From: Betaproteobacteria bacterium
GTDB taxonomy: Bacteria; Pseudomonadota; Gammaproteobacteria; Burkholderiales; Burkholderiaceae_C
Assembly: GCA_009923315.1 (NCBI GenBank)
Contig: RFTU01000008.1
Coordinates: forward strand, 1-52,605
Direction of reading: 5' to 3'
Length of the DNA stretch: 52,605 nucleotides
Positions 18,252 to 27,322 of the stretch are shown in pieces (the stretch's first letter is position 1; the number at the start of each line of letters is the position of its first letter). A program made the position numbers and the translations under genes. The notes below the pieces were generated by a model. It did not search any database and had not been told where the DNA came from. It saw nothing but the letters and a program-made list of their open reading frames with translations.

Positions 18252-20671
18252 GCGGAGGCCGCTGATGCGTCGGTGCGCGTTGAGCCGGGCATCGCCGGGC
18301 TCGAGGCTGCAGCCCTGGGGACCTGTCGCAGCTCCTGCAACGCAGACAACAGGGTTTCGGGCGTGGCCGGCACAGGAAGCCGCATCGCCGCGGCCGATGG
18401 ACCATCCGGTGCGCAGGCTGCCAGAGCATCGCGAAGGGCCATCAGCACCGAGAAGGACAGCAGCAGCGGGGGCTCGCCCACCGCCTTGCTTCGGTGTATC
18501 GACTCGGCCGCATTGGGGCGCCCAAACAGACGCACCCGGAACCGCGTTGGAGCATCATTGGCGCAGGGAATCTTGTAGGTGCTGGGAGCGTGCGTCATCA
18601 GACGCCCGGTCTGCGGATGCCACCACAATTCTTCCATCGTCATCCAACCCATGCCTTGGATGAACCCGCCTTCGATCTGCCCAATGTCCAGCGCGGGGTT
18701 GAGTGAGCTGCCCACATCGTGAAGGATGTCGACGGCCACCACGCGAGACTCTCCGGTCAGCGTGTCCAGCATCACCTCGCTGACCGCGGCACCATAGGCA
18801 TAGTAGTAGAAGGGCTTGCCGGTCATGGTCTGGCGATCCCAATGCAGGCCCGGCGTTGAATAGAACCCGTCGCTCCACAACTGCACACGGCCCACGTAGG
18901 CGCCAGCCACTGCTTCCTCGAAACTCAAGCGTCGCTGCCCGAGCGCCAATCCATCGTCAATCAAGCGAACCTGCTCCGGGGCCAGCCCTTCACGCTGTGC
19001 CCAGAAGCGCACGAGGCGTTGCGCCACCGTCGCCGCGGCGTCCTGCGCGGCTTTGCCGTTGAGGTCGCTGCCGGTGGAGGCAGCGGTGGCCGAGGTGTTG
19101 GCCACCTTGTGGGTGTCGGTGGCGGTCACGCGCACGCGGTGCAGCGACACGCCCAGTTCCTGCGCCACCACCTGGGCCACCTTGGTGTTGAGTCCCTGAC
19201 CCATTTCGGTGCCGCCATGGTTGACCAACACCGTGCCGTCGGTATAGACGTGGACCAGGGCGCCGGCCTGGTTCAGGTGCGCCAGGTTGAAGGAAATGCC
19301 GAACTTGACCGGCGTGAGGGCCAAGCCACGCTTGACCAGGGGACTGTGCGCATTGAACGCCGCGATCTCGCTGCGGCGCTTGGCGTAGTCGCTGGCGCCG
19401 CTCAAGTCCGCCATCAGGTCCGGCAGGATGTTGTCCTCCACCACCTGACCGTATGGGGTGGTGCTGCGGCCGTCCTCGGGCGTGGTCGCATACAGGTTCA
19501 CCGATCGGACCTGGAGCGGATCACGGCCCAGGTGCCGCGCCATCGCATCCATGATGGACTCGATCACCAACGCACCCTGTGGTCCTCCAAAGCCACGAAA
19601 GGCCGTGTTGCTCTGGGTGTTGGTTCGCGCGCAAAACCCTTGAATGTCGACGTTTGGCAGGTAGTAGGCGTTGTCGAAGTGACACAAAGCGCGTGTCATC
19701 ACCGGCGCCGACAGGTCGGCGGAAAACCCGGCGTTTGAAATGAACTGTGCCCGCGCGCCCAACAGCCGGCCTTCGGCGTCGAACCCCACCTCCCAGTCCA
19801 CCTCAAAGGGGTGCCGGCGACCGGTGACCATGAAGTCGTCATCCCGGTCCACCCTGAGCTTGACGGGCCGGCCCAGCCGCTGCGCGGCCACGGCTGCAAC
19901 GCAGGCAAACAAGGCCGATTGCGACTCCTTGCCGCCGAAGCCGCCGCCCATACGGCGGCACTCCACCTGCACGCGGTGCGAGCCCACACCCAGGGCGTGG
20001 GCCACCAAGTGCTGCATCTCGCTGGGGTGCTGGGTCGAGCAGTGCAGCTTCAGGCCACGGTCTTCCTGCGGCAGGGCGTAGCTGATCTGCCCCTCCAAGT
20101 AGAACTGCTCCTGCCCACCGATCACCTGCGTGCCCGAGAGCCGGTGGGGAGCGGCCTCGATCGCCGACGCGGCATCGCCGCGCCGCATGGCCATCGGAGG
20201 CACGACATAGTGGCCCAGTTGATGCGCCTGTCGCGCCGTCAAGACCGCCGCCAGGGGCTCGACCGTCACCACCTGAGAGGCCAGGGCGGCCGCCCGAAGG
20301 GCCAAACGGCGGTCATGGGCCACCACGGCGTAAACCGGTTGGCCCAGGTAATGCACCGTGCCGTCGGCCAGGATCGGGTCGTCTGGGAGGATCGGCCCGC
20401 ACTGGTTGGCGCCCGGAATGTCAGCCGCGGTGAGGACTGCCAGCACGCCCGGTTGCGCCAACAGCTGCGCCCGGTCGATGCCCACGAGGCGCCCATGCGC
20501 TGCGGGTGACAGACCCAGTGCGGCATGCAGCGTGCCCGCCACCTCGGGTATGTCGTCCACGTAGGTGGCTCGGCCGGTCACATGCAGGTGGGCCGACTCA
20601 TGCGGCAGGGGACGTCCCACAGGGGACTGCATCCCCCCGGCGTCCGCAGGCTCAGGCCGCGTCACCGCCAC
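18248..20671 (-). CDS. xdhB: Xanthine dehydrogenase molybdopterin-binding subunit
   Basis: The 807-residue large subunit of bacterial xanthine dehydrogenase carries the molybdenum active site that hydroxylates hypoxanthine and xanthine to urate. The aldehyde-oxidase-type a/b hammerhead region opens the protein (GRATYVDDIPE). Cofactor-binding motifs include MGGGFGGKES and FRGFGGPQGALVIE. The catalytic glutamate motif GEPPLLLS lies near residue 735. The start is GTG at 20671, overlapping the xdhA end by 10 bases. The C terminus extends past the family end with an Ala/Ser-rich tail. Confidence 0.95.
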   Translation of the reverse strand: MAVTRPEPADAGGMQSPVGRPLPHESAHLHVTGRATYVDDIPEVAGTLHAALGLSPAAHGRLVGIDRAQLLAQPGVLAVLTAADIPGANQCGPILPDDPILADGTVHYLGQPVYAVVAHDRRLALRAAALASQVVTVEPLAAVLTARQAHQLGHYVVPPMAMRRGDAASAIEAAPHRLSGTQVIGGQEQFYLEGQISYALPQEDRGLKLHCSTQHPSEMQHLVAHALGVGSHRVQVECRRMGGGFGGKESQSALFACVAAVAAQRLGRPVKLRVDRDDDFMVTGRRHPFEVDWEVGFDAEGRLLGARAQFISNAGFSADLSAPVMTRALCHFDNAYYLPNVDIQGFCARTNTQSNTAFRGFGGPQGALVIESIMDAMARHLGRDPLQVRSVNLYATTPEDGRSTTPYGQVVEDNILPDLMADLSGASDYAKRRSEIAAFNAHSPLVKRGLALTPVKFGISFNLAHLNQAGALVHVYTDGTVLVNHGGTEMGQGLNTKVAQVVAQELGVSLHRVRVTATDTHKVANTSATAASTGSDLNGKAAQDAAATVAQRLVRFWAQREGLAPEQVRLIDDGLALGQRRLSFEEAVAGAYVGRVQLWSDGFYSTPGLHWDRQTMTGKPFYYYAYGAAVSEVMLDTLTGESRVVAVDILHDVGSSLNPALDIGQIEGGFIQGMGWMTMEELWWHPQTGRLMTHAPSTYKIPCANDAPTRFRVRLFGRPNAAESIHRSKAVGEPPLLLSFSVLMALRDALAACAPDGPSAAAMRLPVPATPETLLSALQELRQVPRAAASSPAMPGSTRTDASAASA

Positions 20672-22272
20672 ACCTCCACGCGCATCGCCGCGCCTGGATC
20701 CATTCCAACGGACCCTGGGGCTTCCGCAGGGGATTGTGAATCATTCGATGCCACCAGCGATCCGGCGGACTCCAGCGACCACCACAAGCGCTGCAGCAGC
20801 GCGCGTGCAGCTTCGAGCCGGTACGCTGCGGTAGCGCGCAAGTCGGTCAAGGGCTGGAAGTCCTGGGCCAGCGCCAGCTGCGCTGCCGCGATGCCGTCTT
20901 GGGTCCAGCCAGCTTGCATCAGCGCCTGTTCGGCAGCGCGCGCGCGCTGCACGGTGGCCGCCAGCCCGCCGTAGGCGATCGTCACATCCTGCAAGCGCGT
21001 ACCGCCGACCTTGGACGATGGGCCGCGAGTCCATTGGCCATGCGTGTCGGCGGCAAAGTGCAATCCAAAGCCCGCACACACCGCGGAAATATCGCTGTCG
21101 TATCGCTTGGACACCTTCCAGGCATGAAGCACCTGCCCGGGCTTGGGAAGCGGTACCTCAATCCACTCGATGAATTCACCCGGTTGCAGGTCCTTGCGCT
21201 GGTAGCCCAGGTAAAAGGCATCCAGCCAGACCTTGCGGCGCCGTGACCCTTGCCGAAGAACCAGTCGAGCCCCGAGGGCCATCAGCACCGGGGGGCCATC
21301 ACCGATGGGCGAGCCGTTGGCCACATTGCCCGCCATCGTGCCCGCATGCCGAATCGGTGGCGAGGCAAAGCGCCGCCACACGTCATGGAGGGTTGGCCAA
21401 TGGTGGGACAGGCGCGCCCAAGCCACCTCCAGCGATACCGCCCCTCCGATGCGCATCCAGCCCTCGTGTTCCCTCACCTCGGTCAGGTCGACAGCTCGCC
21501 CGGTGTAGACCAGGTGCCCCACATCCCGGTGAGCCTTGTTCGTCCACAGGGCGATGTCGGTGGCGCCGCCCAAGACCCGTGCATGCGGGTGAGCCTGCAG
21601 GCAGGCGGCCAGATCATCGCTGCTTTGCGGTGTGCTGAACCGGCGAACCTCGCCCTGCGCCGGGTCGTGAGCGGCGTACTCCAGTGCAGGCGATGGCACC
21701 AGGGCCTGCAAGGCTTGGCTCAGAGCCTTTCGATCGATGGCTCCGTTGGCGGCTGGCTGGCTCACGCAGGCCTGTGCCGCATCCAGAATGGGTCGGTAGC
21801 CGGTGCAGCGACACAGGTTACCCGCCAGGGCATCAGCCCATTCCTGACGGCTGGGCATCACGCCCGTGTGTTGCGCCGCTTCCCATTGCGTCCACATCGT
21901 CATGACGAAGCCGGGGGTACAGAAGCCGCACTGGCTGCCATGGTGGTCCACCAAGGCCTGCTGCACGGGGTGCAGCTGTCCGCTGCACAAGCCCGTGAGA
22001 TCTTCCACCGAAAAAAGGGCCTTGCCGTCCAAGGCGGGCATGAACAGCAGGCAGGCGTTGAGGTTGCGCAGGGTCACCGCTCCATCCGGTTGACGCTCGG
22101 CCACCGCCACGGTGCAGGCTCCGCAATCGCCTTCGTTGCAGCCTTCCTTGGTCCCGGTACAGGCCGCGTGCTCGCGTAGCCAGGTCAGTACGGTGGTCGT
22201 GGGGGGGAGCCCTGTGGCTTGCACCACGCGCCCCCGGTGCAGAAAGCGGATGGGTCGAGTTCCAACGTCCAT
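20662..22272 (-). CDS. xdhA: Xanthine dehydrogenase small subunit (2Fe-2S and FAD)
   Basis: The 536-residue subunit passes electrons from the molybdenum site to NAD+. The first [2Fe-2S] domain has the plant-ferredoxin motif CTGTKEGCNEGDCGAC near residue 35. The second has CGFCTPGFVM near 108 and LCRCTGYRPI near 145. The FAD domain follows (RVLGGATDIALW, then GTMAGNVANGSPIGD) and the CO-dehydrogenase-flavoprotein C-terminal domain closes it. The ATG at 22272 is preferred; another in-frame ATG at 22290 would add six residues through a palindrome. It is the first gene of xdhABC and divergent from guaD. Confidence 0.94.
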   Translation of the reverse strand: MDVGTRPIRFLHRGRVVQATGLPPTTTVLTWLREHAACTGTKEGCNEGDCGACTVAVAERQPDGAVTLRNLNACLLFMPALDGKALFSVEDLTGLCSGQLHPVQQALVDHHGSQCGFCTPGFVMTMWTQWEAAQHTGVMPSRQEWADALAGNLCRCTGYRPILDAAQACVSQPAANGAIDRKALSQALQALVPSPALEYAAHDPAQGEVRRFSTPQSSDDLAACLQAHPHARVLGGATDIALWTNKAHRDVGHLVYTGRAVDLTEVREHEGWMRIGGAVSLEVAWARLSHHWPTLHDVWRRFASPPIRHAGTMAGNVANGSPIGDGPPVLMALGARLVLRQGSRRRKVWLDAFYLGYQRKDLQPGEFIEWIEVPLPKPGQVLHAWKVSKRYDSDISAVCAGFGLHFAADTHGQWTRGPSSKVGGTRLQDVTIAYGGLAATVQRARAAEQALMQAGWTQDGIAAAQLALAQDFQPLTDLRATAAYRLEAARALLQRLWWSLESAGSLVASNDSQSPAEAPGSVGMDPGAAMRVEVWR

Positions 22273-22273
22273 G

Positions 22274-22283
22274 ACCGTACGGT
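22274..22283. promoter_or_regulatory. Perfect 10-base palindrome, candidate operator between xdhA and guaD
   Basis: ACCGTACGGT lies immediately upstream of the xdhA start codon in the 66-base gap between the divergent xdhABC and guaD-transport operons. Its position would let a bound dimer block xdhA translation initiation or transcription and perhaps guaD. No matching second copy was noticed nearby, and no regulator gene adjoins it, so the role is a guess. A TATCCT at 22311-22316 is a weak -10 candidate for guaD. Confidence 0.35.
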
Positions 22284-22338
22284 AGCGCATTCGGCGCGGA
22301 TGGTGTGAGCTATCCTCTTGGAAGGACCACGCCCCAAC

Positions 22339-23634
22339 ATGGCAGACGACAACTGGGCCCTGCGGGGCGACCTCCTGGACTTTACGGGCGAACCAGCCTG
22401 GGGGCAGACGCAACCACCTGAGGTTCGGTGGCGACCTGACCACTGGGTGCTCGTTCGCGGCCGGCACATCGAAGCGGTTCAGGCCGAGCCGCCTGGCCCC
22501 GAGTGGCGCCGGGTGGAGCACGGCGGCCGGCTGGTGCTGCCGGGATTGATTGACACACACGTGCACGCACCGCAGCTGGATGTGTTGGCGAGCTACGGCA
22601 CCGAGTTGCTGGACTGGTTGAATGACCACACCTTCCCGGCGGAAGCGCGCTATGCGGACGAGCGTACTGCGCAACTCGGTGCCCAGCGCTTTGTCAAGGC
22701 GCTGCTGCGCCATGGCACCACCGCGGCACTGGCGTTTTCGACGGTCCACGAACAGGCCACCCATGCGCTGTTCGAGGCCGCCCATGCGCAGGGCATGCGC
22801 ATGATCAGCGGCAAGGTGCTGATGAACCGCCACGTGCCGGCCACTTTGCAGGACGATGTGCAGGGCGCCGAACAGGCATGCCGGCGGCTCATCGAACGAT
22901 GGCACGGCACCGGTCGGTGCGCCTATGCGGTCACCCCGCGCTTCGCGCCGACTTCCACGCAGGCTCAGCTGACCATGGCGGCCAAGCTGCTACGCGAAGA
23001 CCCGAGCCTCTACCTGCAAAGCCATGTGGCCGAAAGCCAGGCTGAGGTGCAGTGGGTACGCGAACTGTTTCCCCAGGCCCGCAGCTATCTCGATGTGTAC
23101 GCCAGTTGTGGCTTGTTGCATCGCCGCACGGTCTTCGCGCATGGCATCTGGCTCGATGACGAAGACCGCGTCCAGTTGCGCGATGCGGGCGCGACGCTGG
23201 CGCACAGCCCGACGTCCAACTTGTTTCTGGGCAGTGGACTGTTCAATTGGCGACAGGCCCACGACGCCGGGGTGCGGGTTTGCTCCGCCAGCGATGTGGG
23301 CGGCGGCACCAGCCTGAACCTGTTGCGCAACCTTGCCGCGGCCTACCAGATCCAAGCGCTGCTGGGCGAGCGACTGACCGCGTGGAGTGCGCTGCACTCG
23401 GTGACGCTGGGTGCTGCACAGGCCTTGTGCCTGGACGGTGAAATGGGGCGGCTGGAGCCCGGCTGTGCCGCCGACATCACGGTGTGGGACTGGTCGCACG
23501 ATCCCGTGGTGCAGCACCGGCTGTCGTTGGCACGGGGGCTGCACGAGAGGGTGTTTGCCTGGTTCATGCTCGGCGACGAACGACTGCTGCGTGCGGCGGT
23601 AGTGGCCGGGCGCGTGGTGCCGCGCGAGGGCTGA
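22339..23634 (+). CDS. guaD: Guanine deaminase
   Basis: The 431-residue amidohydrolase converts guanine to xanthine and ammonia, feeding the divergently encoded xanthine dehydrogenase. Zinc and catalytic motifs are visible in order: LPGLIDTHVHAPQ (about residue 68), HVAESQAEV (about 235), VFAHGIWLDDED and the ASDVGGGTSLN metal aspartate segment. These match GuaD rather than the cytosine-deaminase or TrzN groups. The ATG at 22339 is preceded by a GAAGGA ribosome binding site at 22321-22326. The gene leads the operon that continues with a BMP-type nucleobase importer. Confidence 0.94.
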   Translation: MADDNWALRGDLLDFTGEPAWGQTQPPEVRWRPDHWVLVRGRHIEAVQAEPPGPEWRRVEHGGRLVLPGLIDTHVHAPQLDVLASYGTELLDWLNDHTFPAEARYADERTAQLGAQRFVKALLRHGTTAALAFSTVHEQATHALFEAAHAQGMRMISGKVLMNRHVPATLQDDVQGAEQACRRLIERWHGTGRCAYAVTPRFAPTSTQAQLTMAAKLLREDPSLYLQSHVAESQAEVQWVRELFPQARSYLDVYASCGLLHRRTVFAHGIWLDDEDRVQLRDAGATLAHSPTSNLFLGSGLFNWRQAHDAGVRVCSASDVGGGTSLNLLRNLAAAYQIQALLGERLTAWSALHSVTLGAAQALCLDGEMGRLEPGCAADITVWDWSHDPVVQHRLSLARGLHERVFAWFMLGDERLLRAAVVAGRVVPREG

Positions 23635-23636
23635 TT

Positions 23637-23642
23637 CACAAT
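23637..23642 (+). promoter_or_regulatory. Possible -10 box giving a near-leaderless transcript of the importer ATPase
   Basis: CACAAT sits three bases after the guaD stop and eight bases before the ATG of the ATPase gene, which has no Shine-Dalgarno sequence. This spacing would start transcription one or two bases before the start codon. It suggests the transporter can be expressed apart from guaD. No clear -35 is seen. Confidence 0.35.
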
Positions 23643-23650
23643 TCGCGTTC

Positions 23651-25177
23651 ATGGTGTCCGCCTCCAGTCCGCCCCCCGCCGTCGCTCGCCTTTGCCTGCG
23701 CGGCATCACCAAGCGTTACCCGGCCGTGGTGGCCAATGACGCCATCGATCTGACGGTGCAGGCTGGCGAAATCCACGCCCTGTTGGGTGAAAACGGAGCG
23801 GGCAAGAGCACCTTGATGAAGATCATCTATGGTGCGGTTCAGCCGGACGCAGGCCAGGTGCAGTTCAATGGGCAAGCCGTGCAGATCCGGGGACCCCAAC
23901 AGGCCCGAAACCTGGGCATCAGCATGGTGTTCCAGCACTTCAGCCTGTTCGATACCCTCAGCGTGGCCGAAAACGTTTGGTTGGGGCTTGGCCGTGAACT
24001 CAGTCTGGGGGATGTGGCCGGGCGCATCACCGAGAAGGCCACGGCCTATGGCCTGGAAATCGATCCCCAGCGGCCGGTGCACACCCTGAGCGTGGGTGAG
24101 CGGCAGCGCGTGGAAATCATCCGAGCGCTGCTGGGCGAGCCGCAGCTGTTGATCCTGGACGAGCCGACCTCGGTGCTGACACCCCGTGCGGTGGAGCGCC
24201 TGTTTGAGGTGCTTCGCCAATTGGCGGCACAGGGCTGCAGCATCGTGTACATCAGCCACAAGCTGCATGAAATCCGCGCCTTGTGCACCGCTTGCACGGT
24301 GCTGCGTGCTGGGCGCGTCACCGGTACCTGCGACCCCCGTCGGGAAAGCGATGCCTCCTTGTCGCGAATGATGATCGGCAGCGACCCGCCGCAGCTGCAG
24401 CATCGCCCTCAAGCCGCTGGTGTGGCGGCCCTGTCGGTGCGCGACTTGACCGTGCCCAGAAGCGATCCCTTTGGGACCGATCTGCAGGGGATCGACTTTG
24501 ACCTGCACGTCGGCGAAATTCTCGGCGTGGCCGGCGTTTCCGGCAATGGACAGCGCGAACTGTTGGCCTGCCTGTCTGGGGAGGACCGCCGCGCCCCTGC
24601 GGGCACCATCGAATTGCGGGCGCATGATGTGAGCCGGGCCTCGGCGGCTGAGCGTCGCCGGTTGGGCCTGCACTTCGTGCCCGAAGAACGCCTGGGGCGT
24701 GGTGCTGTGCCGGGTCTGAGCTTGGCGCACAACACCTTGCTGACCAGGACGGAACCCGTTGAGCGCGGGTGGTGGATCAATCGAAGCCGCATGCGAGACC
24801 TGGCGGCTCGGCTGATCCAGCGCTACGACGTGCGCACGGGTGGGCCTGATTCGCTGGCCCAGTCGCTTTCCGGGGGCAATCTTCAGAAGTTCATCGTGGG
24901 GCGGGAGATCGATGCGCAGCCTCGTGTGCTCATCGTGGCTCAACCCACCTGGGGCGTGGACGTGGGCGCTTCAGCGCAGATCAGAGCCGCCTTGCTGGCA
25001 CTGCGTGATGCCGGGACGGCCGTGTTGGTCATTTCCGAAGAGCTCGATGAGCTTTTCGAACTGGCCGATCGAATGGTGGTGATGGCCAAAGGTCGGCTGT
25101 CGCCGTCCATGCCGCGTAGCCAGGCCAGCACCGAGCGCATCGGCCAGTGGATGTCGGGGCTGTGGGATCCACGATGA
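23651..25177 (+). CDS. ABC importer ATPase, double-domain type (nucleoside/nucleobase, BMP family)
   Basis: The 508-residue protein has two ABC ATPase domains in tandem, the arrangement of RbsA and of the NupA/YufO ATPases that work with BMP-family lipoproteins. Domain 1 has Walker A GENGAGKST, signature LSVGERQRVEI and Walker B LLILDEPTSVL. Domain 2 has a non-canonical Walker A (GVSGNGQRE, no GKS/T), signature LSGGNLQKF and Walker B VLIVAQPTWGVD, so only the first domain should hydrolyse ATP well. It overlaps the first permease gene by four bases (ATGA). Position after guaD and before xanthine-route genes points to purine bases or nucleosides as substrate. Confidence 0.92.
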   Translation: MVSASSPPPAVARLCLRGITKRYPAVVANDAIDLTVQAGEIHALLGENGAGKSTLMKIIYGAVQPDAGQVQFNGQAVQIRGPQQARNLGISMVFQHFSLFDTLSVAENVWLGLGRELSLGDVAGRITEKATAYGLEIDPQRPVHTLSVGERQRVEIIRALLGEPQLLILDEPTSVLTPRAVERLFEVLRQLAAQGCSIVYISHKLHEIRALCTACTVLRAGRVTGTCDPRRESDASLSRMMIGSDPPQLQHRPQAAGVAALSVRDLTVPRSDPFGTDLQGIDFDLHVGEILGVAGVSGNGQRELLACLSGEDRRAPAGTIELRAHDVSRASAAERRRLGLHFVPEERLGRGAVPGLSLAHNTLLTRTEPVERGWWINRSRMRDLAARLIQRYDVRTGGPDSLAQSLSGGNLQKFIVGREIDAQPRVLIVAQPTWGVDVGASAQIRAALLALRDAGTAVLVISEELDELFELADRMVVMAKGRLSPSMPRSQASTERIGQWMSGLWDPR

Positions 25178-26343
25178 GCCTGCAACTCGAACGCCGCTTG
25201 GAGCCTTCCGGCCTGATGACCTGGGCCTCGCCCGTCATTGCCATGCTGCTCACCACGGTGCTGGCGGCTGTCTTGTTTGCGCTCTTGGGCAAAGACCCTC
25301 TGCGGGGCTTGTCGATGTTCTTCATCGAGCCACTGGCCAACACCCGCCTGATGGGCGAGGTGCTGCTCAAGGCCACCCCCCTGGTGTTGTGCGCATTGGG
25401 GCTGGCCGTTTGCTACCGCAGCAACGTGTGGAACATCGGCGCTGAGGGGCAGTTCCTGCTGGGCGCCATTTGCGCCAGCGGAGCGGCCCTGTGGCTGGCC
25501 ACGCTGGGTCTGCCAGGCGTGGCCGCAGAGGGCGGCTCGGTGGGTTCGGCCAACCCTGAGGCCGCCTCGCGTGGCCTGTACGCCCCCTTGGTGCTGGTTG
25601 CCGGTGTGCTGGGTGGCATGGCCTGGGCCGCGCTCACCGCGCTGCTCAAGGACCGTTACAACGCCAATGAGATCCTGGTGAGCCTGATGTTGGTCTATGT
25701 CGCCCAGCAGTTGTTGAACTACCTGGTCTTTGGGCCATGGAAAGACCCCCAGGGCTTCAACTTTCCCCAAACGCCCAGCTTTGACGTCACCATGCTGCTG
25801 CCGCCCCTGGTGGGCGGCACTCGCTTGCACCTGGGCTCATGCTTGGCTTTGGTGGCCGTGGTGGGCTTCGCGGTGTTCCTGTTTCGCTCCTGGCAGGGCT
25901 ACCAACTTCAGGTCGGAGGCCTGGCACCCGCGGCGGCGCGCTACGCGGGATTTTCAGCGCGACGAGCGTTGTGGGCGTCGCTGCTCATTTCCGGCGCGAT
26001 GGCGGGGCTGGCCGGTGCCATGGAAGCCGCCGGTCCCCTGCAGCGCCTCACGCCTCATGTCTCCACGGGTTACGGCTTTACGGCCATCATCGTGGCCTTC
26101 ATTGGCCGTCTGCACCCGGTGGGCATCCTGGTGGGGGGCGTGCTCCTGTCGATGGTGCTCATTGGCGGTGAGCTCGCCCAATCGCGCATGGGGCTGCCCA
26201 ATGCGCTGACGGGCGTCTTCCAAGGCTTGTTGTTGTTCCTGTTGTTGGCCTGCGATACCTTGGTGACCCATCGTCTGCGATGGAAGTCCCGTGATGAGCG
26301 CTCGGCCGCGTCCACCACCACTGCGAGCCCCGGAGCCCCATGA
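25174..26343 (+). CDS. ABC importer permease (BMP-family partner, first subunit)
   Basis: The 389-residue integral membrane protein belongs to the BPD_transp_2 (RbsC/LivH-like) permeases that pair with BMP lipoproteins, like YufP/NupB. About eight to ten hydrophobic segments are visible, starting with PVIAMLLTTVLAAVLFALL. The conserved cytoplasmic signature NVWNIGAEGQFLLGAI is near residue 85, and the second loop around KDRYNANEILVSLMLVYVAQ matches the family. Its start overlaps the ATPase stop and its stop overlaps the next permease start, both ATGA. Confidence 0.9.
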   Translation: MSLQLERRLEPSGLMTWASPVIAMLLTTVLAAVLFALLGKDPLRGLSMFFIEPLANTRLMGEVLLKATPLVLCALGLAVCYRSNVWNIGAEGQFLLGAICASGAALWLATLGLPGVAAEGGSVGSANPEAASRGLYAPLVLVAGVLGGMAWAALTALLKDRYNANEILVSLMLVYVAQQLLNYLVFGPWKDPQGFNFPQTPSFDVTMLLPPLVGGTRLHLGSCLALVAVVGFAVFLFRSWQGYQLQVGGLAPAAARYAGFSARRALWASLLISGAMAGLAGAMEAAGPLQRLTPHVSTGYGFTAIIVAFIGRLHPVGILVGGVLLSMVLIGGELAQSRMGLPNALTGVFQGLLLFLLLACDTLVTHRLRWKSRDERSAASTTTASPGAP

Positions 26344-27260
26344 ACGAGCTGGCACTCCTTTTGGCTGCCGCCATCGCATCGGGCACCCCGGTGGCCTTGG
26401 CCGGCTTGGGTCTTCTGCTCAACGAAAGGGCCGGGGTGCTCAATCTGGGCGCTGAAGGACTGATGCTGATGGCGGCGGTCACCGGTTTTGCCGTGGCCTT
26501 CAACACAGGCAGCGATGTGGCGGCCTTCGCCGCAGGTGCAGCGGCCGGCGCCCTGGCCGCGGCGTTGTTCGGTTGGCTGGTCATCGGGCTCAACACGAAC
26601 CAATACGCCACGGGGCTTGCGCTGTCCCTCTTCGGGGCTGGCTTCTCGGCCTTTGTTGGGGTGGGTCTGGTGGGCAAGAAGCTTGAGGACCGCACGCTGC
26701 ACGAAGTGCCGGGACTGGCTGACCTGCCCTTCATCGGCCCGATGCTGTTTCAGCAGCACCCGATGGCCTATGTGGCCCTGCTGCTCACCGGCGCCATGGT
26801 CTGGTTTCTCTATCGCACCCGAGCGGGTCTGGTGCTGCGTTCCATTGGTGAGTCCCCCGAATCCGCGCACGCGCTGGGTTACCCGGTGCGCCGGATCCGG
26901 TTGATGGCGGTGGTGGCCGGGGGGGCACTGTGCGGCCTGGCCGGCGCCTTCCTCTCCGTGGTCTACGCGCCCATGTGGGTGGAAGGCCTGGTAGCCGGTC
27001 GCGGCTGGATCGCTTTGGCCCTGACCACCTTCGCCACCTGGCGCCCGGTGCGCGTGCTGCTGGGGGCCTACCTGTTTGGCGGCGTCACGATGCTGCAGTT
27101 CCACCTGCAAGGGCAAGGGGTCCAGATTGCCAGCCAACTGCTGGCGATGCTGCCCTACATCAGCACCATCTTGGTGCTCGTGTTGATTTCCCGCAACGCC
27201 ACTTGGCTGAGGGTCAACATGCCCGCCTCGTTGGGTCGCCCATTCCATCCCGGGCACTGA
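26340..27260 (+). CDS. ABC importer permease (BMP-family partner, second subunit)
   Basis: The 306-residue membrane protein is the second permease of the importer (YufQ/NupC-like). The family signature GVLNLGAEGLMLMAAV occurs near residue 38, and ESPESAHALGYPVRRIRL is the conserved cytoplasmic loop that contacts the ATPase. Eight or so hydrophobic helices are visible. It starts inside the previous stop (ATGA) and is followed after 62 bases by the lipoprotein gene. Confidence 0.9.
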   Translation: MNELALLLAAAIASGTPVALAGLGLLLNERAGVLNLGAEGLMLMAAVTGFAVAFNTGSDVAAFAAGAAAGALAAALFGWLVIGLNTNQYATGLALSLFGAGFSAFVGVGLVGKKLEDRTLHEVPGLADLPFIGPMLFQQHPMAYVALLLTGAMVWFLYRTRAGLVLRSIGESPESAHALGYPVRRIRLMAVVAGGALCGLAGAFLSVVYAPMWVEGLVAGRGWIALALTTFATWRPVRVLLGAYLFGGVTMLQFHLQGQGVQIASQLLAMLPYISTILVLVLISRNATWLRVNMPASLGRPFHPGH

Positions 27261-27322
27261 AATCTGGTTTCATAATCGCGGCTGGTTTCTCACCCCATTC
27301 CACCCTGTCACTGGAGATCCTC

